NCBI GenBank assembly: GCA_018970895.1
Contig: JAGWVM010000004.1
Coordinates: forward strand, 1 to 57,733
Reading direction: 5' to 3'
DNA length: 57,733 nt
Source of the DNA: Lysobacteraceae bacterium
Lineage (GTDB): Bacteria > Pseudomonadota > Gammaproteobacteria > Xanthomonadales > Rhodanobacteraceae
In this document: positions 52,640-57,733 of the stretch, piece after piece
Position numbering within the stretch: position 1 is the stretch's first letter
Layout: each line of letters starts with the position of its first letter
Made by a program: the position numbers and the translations under genes
The notes under the pieces: generated by a model
Told to the model about the DNA's origin: nothing
Seen by the model: only the letters and a program-made list of their open reading frames with translations
Database searches by the model: none

Positions 52640-53281
52640 ATGAAAACGTCCGCCCGCCACGTCCTGCTCTGCAGCCTCGCCACCGGCGGCGCGCTCCTGC
52701 TCGGCGCCTGTGGCAGGCACGATGGCAGCACGCCGGCGCCCGCGGCCGTGCAGGTGCCCGCACCGGCCCGCGCAGGCTCTGCCGCGGCTGCGGCAGCCTC
52801 CACGGCTACCCACGCCGCCGCGATGCCGGCACCCGCCCACGGCAGCTCCGCGGGCGCCCCGATGGCGCCCGCTTCGGTGGCCGCACCGGCCACCGCGGGC
52901 AGCAGCGCGACCGCCGCCGCATCCGGCGACGATGCATCCTTCGCGGTCAGCAAGGTGGTGATCGGCGATGCCGTCGATGCCGGTCATGCGGTGACCACGC
53001 CGACGGAAAGCATCGCCGCCGACCACCGGACGATCTATGCCAGCGTGGAGACCCGCGGCAAGACCGACGGCGTCACCCTGAGTGCGCGCTGGAGCTACCT
53101 GGAGGGCAAGGGCCAGCTGGTGACCGCGATCAGCCAGTCGATCGCCACCGACGGTCCGGCGGTGACCACCTTCAAGATCCAGAATCCGCACCTGTGGCCG
53201 GCCGGGAAATACCAGGTGGAGATCGCCCTCGATGGCAAGCCGGTGTCCACCCGTTCGTTCGAGGTGACGTCGTCGGGCTGA
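52640..53281 (+). CDS. Ala/Pro/Ser-rich lipoprotein, hypothetical
   Basis: Lipobox LLGAC, low-complexity linker, structured C-terminus ending FEVTSSG. Confidence 0.75.
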   Translation: MKTSARHVLLCSLATGGALLLGACGRHDGSTPAPAAVQVPAPARAGSAAAAAASTATHAAAMPAPAHGSSAGAPMAPASVAAPATAGSSATAAASGDDASFAVSKVVIGDAVDAGHAVTTPTESIAADHRTIYASVETRGKTDGVTLSARWSYLEGKGQLVTAISQSIATDGPAVTTFKIQNPHLWPAGKYQVEIALDGKPVSTRSFEVTSSG

Positions 53282-53523
53282 ACCGCAGCAGCGGACCCAC
53301 GAAGTCAAGCATGAGGCGCCCGCGTGGCGCCTCTTCGCTGTCCGCACTGCGGCGGGCACCGATGCAGCCGGCGCGAACGCCACGTGACGGGACGTGCACG
53401 CCGATGAACGCCCGCGGCGATCGTCGCGGCAGGGGCACGAGTCGTTCACGGGCGCGCCGTTCGAATGGTCGTCGGGCGCGGCATCGACCGTTCCGCCCGT
53501 CTACCGAATCGAAGGAGACCGCC

Positions 53524-53727
53524 ATGAACCACGACACCATCGAAGGCCAGTGGAAGCAGCTCACCGGTGCGCTGCGGCAGCAGTGGGGCAAGCTCACCGA
53601 CGATGACCTCTCGGTCGCACGTGGCGACTCCGAATACCTGGCCGGCAAGCTGCAGCAGCGCTACGGGATCGCCCGCGACGAAGCCGAGGCGAAGGTGCGC
53701 GCCTTCGAAAAGCAGCTGCGCCACTGA
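53524..53727 (+). CDS. CsbD family stress protein
   Basis: [29 protein letters not shown]... Confidence 0.93.
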   Translation: MNHDTIEGQWKQLTGALRQQWGKLTDDDLSVARGDSEYLAGKLQQRYGIARDEAEAKVRAFEKQLRH

Positions 53728-53777
53728 GCGCAGGCGGCGATCGCGCCGCCCTTTCCCCCTACCGCCGGAGACCTCGA

Positions 53778-53951
53778 ATGCTTCATTACGCCATCGTGTT
53801 CCTGGTGATCGCGCTGATCGCCGCCCTGTTCGGCTTCACCGGCATTGCCGCCGGAGCAGCCAGCATCGCGAAAATCCTGTTCGTGGTGTTCCTGGTGCTG
53901 TTCGTGCTGTCGCTGATCTTCGGCGGCGCGCGGCGCGGCCCGCGCCTGTAG
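53778..53951 (+). CDS. DUF1328 small membrane protein
   Basis: 57 aa [65 protein letters not shown] upstream; below the ORF-track length cutoff. Confidence 0.9.
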   Translation: MLHYAIVFLVIALIAALFGFTGIAAGAASIAKILFVVFLVLFVLSLIFGGARRGPRL

Positions 53952-54021
53952 CACATCGATCGCGGGTGAAACCGGCATCGGGCGGCGTCGACGGGCGCCG
54001 CCCGTTTTCGTGGGCGGCGGG

Positions 54022-54288
54022 TCAGGCGCGACGACCGCTGGCCACGTCGGCCAGGAAGCCCAGCACCCGTTGGCCCTGGCCGGCATCCACCAGCTCGCGG
54101 GCGGTGCGACCCCACAGTTCGCCGATGCCCACCGTGTCGTACCAGCGCAGCACGGCGCGGGCATCGGGCTCGATCTGCCCGGCCAGCGAAAGCACCGAAC
54201 GGCGGGTACGCGCAGGGTCGACAACCGGCGCCCCGCGCGATGAAGCCATGCGCTTGCCGGAAAGGGTCGGGGAGGGGACGGTCAGCAT
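54022..54288 (-). CDS. orphan DUF2384/MbcA-ParS toxin-binding-like protein
   Basis: 88 aa; ARAVLRWYDTVGIGELWGRTARELVDAGQGQRVLGFLADVASG resembles the C-terminal domain of Xre/MbcA/ParS antitoxins. Confidence 0.55.
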   Translation of the reverse strand: MLTVPSPTLSGKRMASSRGAPVVDPARTRRSVLSLAGQIEPDARAVLRWYDTVGIGELWGRTARELVDAGQGQRVLGFLADVASGRRA

Positions 54289-54366
54289 GGCGAAGACCTC
54301 GCAACGCGCGCGCAGGCAGCGACGAACGGTGGGCTCGGGAGGGGACCGGCGCAGCCCGGGCCGGAA

Positions 54367-54384
54367 GGGCGGGAGGGAGGGGGG
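54367..54384 (+). other. G-quadruplex-forming motif
   Basis: GGGCGGGAGGGAGGGGGG, four G-tracts with single-base loops. Confidence 0.6.
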
Positions 54385-54475
54385 ACGCGGGATCCCGGCC
54401 CAGGCTGCATCGGCGTTGTATTTACGCCGGCCCGCCGCGATCGGATGCGCGGCAACCGCGCCGCGGTACGTGACT

Positions 54476-55378
54476 TTATCCGGCCGGATCGTGGGGCGCC
54501 GGCGCGAACGAGGCGATCAGCTCGCGCGCCAGCGGATTGGGGAAACGGCGCGACAGCGTCACGGCGACGAAGGTCTCGCTCAGCTCCGGCAGCTGCGCCA
54601 GTTCCACCAGGCTGCCGTTGGCCAGCTCGTCGCGCACCACGATCGGTGGTACCACCGCCAGCCCGATGCCCTCGCGCGCGAGCAGTCGCATCATCGCCAT
54701 GTCCTCCACCTCCGCGGCGATGCGCACGCGCACGCCAAGCCGGTCCACCAGCGCGTCGAAGCCGAGCCGGATGCTGCTCTCCAGTGTCGGCAGCACCAGC
54801 GGCTCGCGCGCCAGCAGGTCTTTCAGTACCAGGCCGTGGCCGGCATGCGCCGGGGTGCCGATCAGGCTCACCGGCTGTTCGGCGATGGGGTGGGAGATCC
54901 ACGGCGCGGCCGCGTCGTGCACCGGCGGCAGGTTGATCAGCACCACGTCGAGCCGGTGCGACTCCAGCGCCCGCAGCAGTTCGGCCGTGGTGCCCGAGCG
55001 CAGCACCAGTTCCACGTCCTCGCGTCCCAGCAGCGGCCGCAGGAAGGCCATCTGGAAGTTGCGCGACAGCGTGGCCAGCGCACCCACGCGCAGGATCTGC
55101 CGGCGCGCGCCGGGCCGATTGCCGAGGATGCTCAGCAACTCGCCGCCGGCGCTGAAGATGGCATCGGCATGCTCCAGGGCGATGCGGCCGGCTTCGGTCA
55201 GCAGCAGCTGCTTGCCGTTGCGGTCGAACAGCGCGTGGCCGAGCTGCTCCTCCAGCTTGCGGATCTGGATCGACAGCGCCGACTGCGAGACGTGCAGCTT
55301 TTCCGCGGTGCGGGTGAGGTTCCCCTCATGCGCCACGGCCCAGAAATAGCGCAGGTGGTTGTAGTTGAGCGCGGCCAT
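54476..55378 (-). CDS. LysR-family regulator (NhaR-like)
   Basis: LNYNHLRYFWAVAHEGNLTRTAEKLHVSQSALSIQIRKLEEQLG; divergent to dabB. Confidence 0.9.
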   Translation of the reverse strand: MAALNYNHLRYFWAVAHEGNLTRTAEKLHVSQSALSIQIRKLEEQLGHALFDRNGKQLLLTEAGRIALEHADAIFSAGGELLSILGNRPGARRQILRVGALATLSRNFQMAFLRPLLGREDVELVLRSGTTAELLRALESHRLDVVLINLPPVHDAAAPWISHPIAEQPVSLIGTPAHAGHGLVLKDLLAREPLVLPTLESSIRLGFDALVDRLGVRVRIAAEVEDMAMMRLLAREGIGLAVVPPIVVRDELANGSLVELAQLPELSETFVAVTLSRRFPNPLARELIASFAPAPHDPAG

Positions 55379-55388
55379 GATCGTTCAC

Positions 55389-55429
55389 TTTTATGGAACC
55401 TTGCGCTTCATATTATGAATTTTATGGAA
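55389..55429. promoter_or_regulatory. candidate LysR operator region
   Basis: Perfect palindrome TTCATATTATGAA (55407-55419, T-N11-A) flanked by direct repeats TTTTATGGAA at 55389-55398 and 55420-55429. Confidence 0.6.
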
Positions 55430-55480
55430 TGAATGCACTCGGCTAAGGTGTCGGTTGCTCTCTCCGCCACGGAATCGCCG

Positions 55481-57058
55481 ATGACCGCTCTGTTCGTGCT
55501 GCTCGCCCCCGTCTCGTACGTCCTCGCCGCGCTGCTGGCGATGGGCGATGCGGCCGGTCGGCGACGCACGCCGTGGGCCGCGGTGCAAGTGGCCGGCGCG
55601 CTCTCACTGGTGCTGGCGCTGGCGGCGTTCGCCGTGGCGCTGGCCCGCGGGCCGTTATCGGCCGCGCTGCCCGGCTGGCACGGCGCCGGCATCTCGGTGC
55701 GGCTGGACGTGCTCGGCACCAGCCTGTTCCTGCTGGTCGCGTTCATCGGGGTGATCGTGCTGCGCTACAGCCGCACCTACCTGGACGGCGACCCGCGCCG
55801 CGGCCTGTTCCTCGGCGAACTGTGCCTGACCCTGGCCGCCGTGCTGACCCTGATGCTGGCCGGCAACCTCGCCCTGCTCGCCGCCGCCTGGATCGCCACC
55901 AGCCTGGCGCTGCACCGCCTGCTGCTGTTCTATCCCGAGCGCGACGCGGCGCGGCGGGCGGCGCGGCGCAAGTTCATCGTCGCCCGCACCGGTGACGCCT
56001 GCCTGCTCGGCGCCTTCGCCCTGCTGGCCTGGCGCAGCGGCAGCGCCGATCTGGCCACGGTGATCGCCCACGTGCGCAGCGTGGAGCACGCCGGGCCGGC
56101 GCTGTCGATCGCCGCGGTGCTGCTGGTGCTGGCCGCCGCGCTGAAGTCGGCGCAGTTCCCCGCCCACGGCTGGCTGCCGGACATCATCGACACGCCCACG
56201 CCGGTGTCGGCGCTGCTGCACGCCGGCATCGTCAACGGCGGCGGCTTCCTGGCGATCCGCTTCGCCGAGGTGCTGGTGGCGGTACCTGCCGCCATGCATC
56301 TGCTGGCGGCGATCGGCGCGATCACCGCGGTGTACGGCTCGCTGGTGATGCTGACCCAGACCAGCATCAAGGCTTCGCTGGCGTGGTCGACCATCGCGCA
56401 GATGGGCCTGATGCTGCTCGAGTGCGGGCTGGGCGCCTTTCCGCTGGCGCTGCTGCACCTGATCGCCCACTCGTTCTACAAGGCGCACGGCTTCCTCGCC
56501 TCGGGCACCGCGGTGGATGCGGTGGCGCGCCGCCGCGCCGCTGCGCCGGCCACGGCAGGACGCGCCCGCGCGCTCGGGCCGGCGCTGGCAATCGGCCTGT
56601 ACCTGGTGCTGCGTCCGCTGATGGACCGGATCGCCGACGAGCCCGCGACAACCCGCGCGCTGGGCCTGCTGGTGGCGATCGGCGCGGGCATGATGCTGGC
56701 ACGCGCCACGCCGGCGCAGCGCCCGACCGCCAACCTCGCGCGCGGCCTGCTGCTGGCCGCGGTGGCCATGCTGGCCTACGCCGCGCTGCACGCGGTCACC
56801 GGTGCCGCGCTTGGTCGCAGCGTGCCGGCCGCGCCGGCGGCGAACTGGGTGAACTGGACGATCCTGCTGGCGACGCTGGCCGCCTTCGCCGGCATCGCCC
56901 TGATGCAGCTGCTGCCCGAGCGCCTGCAGGCGCGGCCCGGCTGGCGCGCCGCCTACGTGCACCTGAGCCAGGGCCTGTACGTGGACGCGCTGCTCTGGCA
57001 CCCGTTCGACCATCCCCCCACGCCCCGGATCGCGCCGTGCGCGGAGACCCGGCGATGA
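55481..57058 (+). CDS. dabB: DabB-like proton-conducting membrane subunit (NuoL-like)
   Basis: Proton-conducting membrane domain (KSAQFPAHGWLPDIIDTPTPVSALLHAGIVNGGGFLAIRFA); overlaps DabA start. Confidence 0.87.
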   Translation: MTALFVLLAPVSYVLAALLAMGDAAGRRRTPWAAVQVAGALSLVLALAAFAVALARGPLSAALPGWHGAGISVRLDVLGTSLFLLVAFIGVIVLRYSRTYLDGDPRRGLFLGELCLTLAAVLTLMLAGNLALLAAAWIATSLALHRLLLFYPERDAARRAARRKFIVARTGDACLLGAFALLAWRSGSADLATVIAHVRSVEHAGPALSIAAVLLVLAAALKSAQFPAHGWLPDIIDTPTPVSALLHAGIVNGGGFLAIRFAEVLVAVPAAMHLLAAIGAITAVYGSLVMLTQTSIKASLAWSTIAQMGLMLLECGLGAFPLALLHLIAHSFYKAHGFLASGTAVDAVARRRAAAPATAGRARALGPALAIGLYLVLRPLMDRIADEPATTRALGLLVAIGAGMMLARATPAQRPTANLARGLLLAAVAMLAYAALHAVTGAALGRSVPAAPAANWVNWTILLATLAAFAGIALMQLLPERLQARPGWRAAYVHLSQGLYVDALLWHPFDHPPTPRIAPCAETRR

Positions 57059-57733
57059 ACGCCATGCTGCGCACGCCCGAACTTCCGGCCGCCGTTCCTG
57101 CGAGCGACGACGCCACGATCCGCGCCGCGGTCGAACAGGCCTGCCGCCAGGTGGCACCGCTCTGGCCGCTGGCCCACTTCGTGGCGGTAAACCCCTTCCT
57201 CGGCCTCACCGGCCTGTCGTTCGCCGAGGCCGCCGGCCGGCTGGCGGCGACCGACGGCGCGCGGATCACCCCGTCGCGCGCGTTCCACGCCAACGCCCTT
57301 GCCCGCGGCGAGATCACCGACGCCGACCTCGCCGACGCACTGCGCCAGGCCGCAGCCGGCCCGCAGCGCCCGGCCAGCGTGACCGAGCTGAAGCGCGAGC
57401 TGGCCCAGCCGCACGACCCCACCGCGCAGGCGCTGCCCAGCGTGCTCACGCTCACCGCCACCCTGCACGGCCACGACGACGAAGCGCTGGCCGACGCCCA
57501 GCTCGCGCAGTGGGCGGCCGCACACTATGACCAGGGCCAGGCCATGTGGGCCTCGCCGTGGCGCGGGCTCGATCCCTACGCGGCATGGCGCGCACAGGCG
57601 CTGCTCGACGCTCGCCCGGAGCGCGCCGGCTGGCGCGGCTTCCGCGCCGCGGTGCGCGCGCTGCCCGAGCGCGCGGACGCGCTCATCGCCACCGCCGTGG
57701 CCGAACTGGATCTGCCCACCGAGGCGCAGGTGG
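57055..57733 (+). CDS. dabA: DabA (DUF2309) inorganic carbon transporter subunit, 3'-truncated by window end
   Basis: VAPLWPLAHFVAVNPFLGLTGLSFAEAA N-terminal signature; ATGA overlap with dabB; frame open to the window end. Confidence 0.87.
   Translation, partial: MNAMLRTPELPAAVPASDDATIRAAVEQACRQVAPLWPLAHFVAVNPFLGLTGLSFAEAAGRLAATDGARITPSRAFHANALARGEITDADLADALRQAAAGPQRPASVTELKRELAQPHDPTAQALPSVLTLTATLHGHDDEALADAQLAQWAAAHYDQGQAMWASPWRGLDPYAAWRAQALLDARPERAGWRGFRAAVRALPERADALIATAVAELDLPTEAQV

Overview
High-GC window, most consistent with a Xanthomonadales/Rhodanobacteraceae-type gammaproteobacterial chromosome (inferred from gene content; no search was run). Order along the window: end of an NAD-dependent formate dehydrogenase operon (fdsA, fdsD); a complete virD4-virB7-B8-B9-B10-B11-B1-B2-B3-B4-B5-B6 type IV secretion locus whose VirB7 lipoprotein is long, as in Xanthomonas-type antibacterial T4SSs, followed by two DUF4189-like secreted proteins, a small secreted protein and a 40-aa ORF; an MdtABC-like RND efflux operon; cytochrome c5, AcpH, hydrolase, ZapE, OmpW, GAF-GGDEF-EAL, a pirin-like protein and an acyl-CoA synthetase; a sigma54 activator divergent from an aldehyde dehydrogenase - PqqU/YncD-like receptor - DUF779 cluster; a promoter plus cobalamin riboswitch before nrdA; a GIY-YIG nuclease gene framed by a 31-nt inverted repeat between nrdA and nrdB; DPP-IV, GST, LysR/AKR, QueF, CsbD, DUF1328, an orphan DUF2384-like protein; and a LysR regulator divergent from dabB-dabA (dabA truncated by the window end). 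Most novel-looking: the repeat-framed GIY-YIG cassette, the T4SS tail module, and the sigma54-controlled aldehyde/PQQ-receptor cluster. No tRNA, rRNA, CRISPR array or IS transposase was seen.
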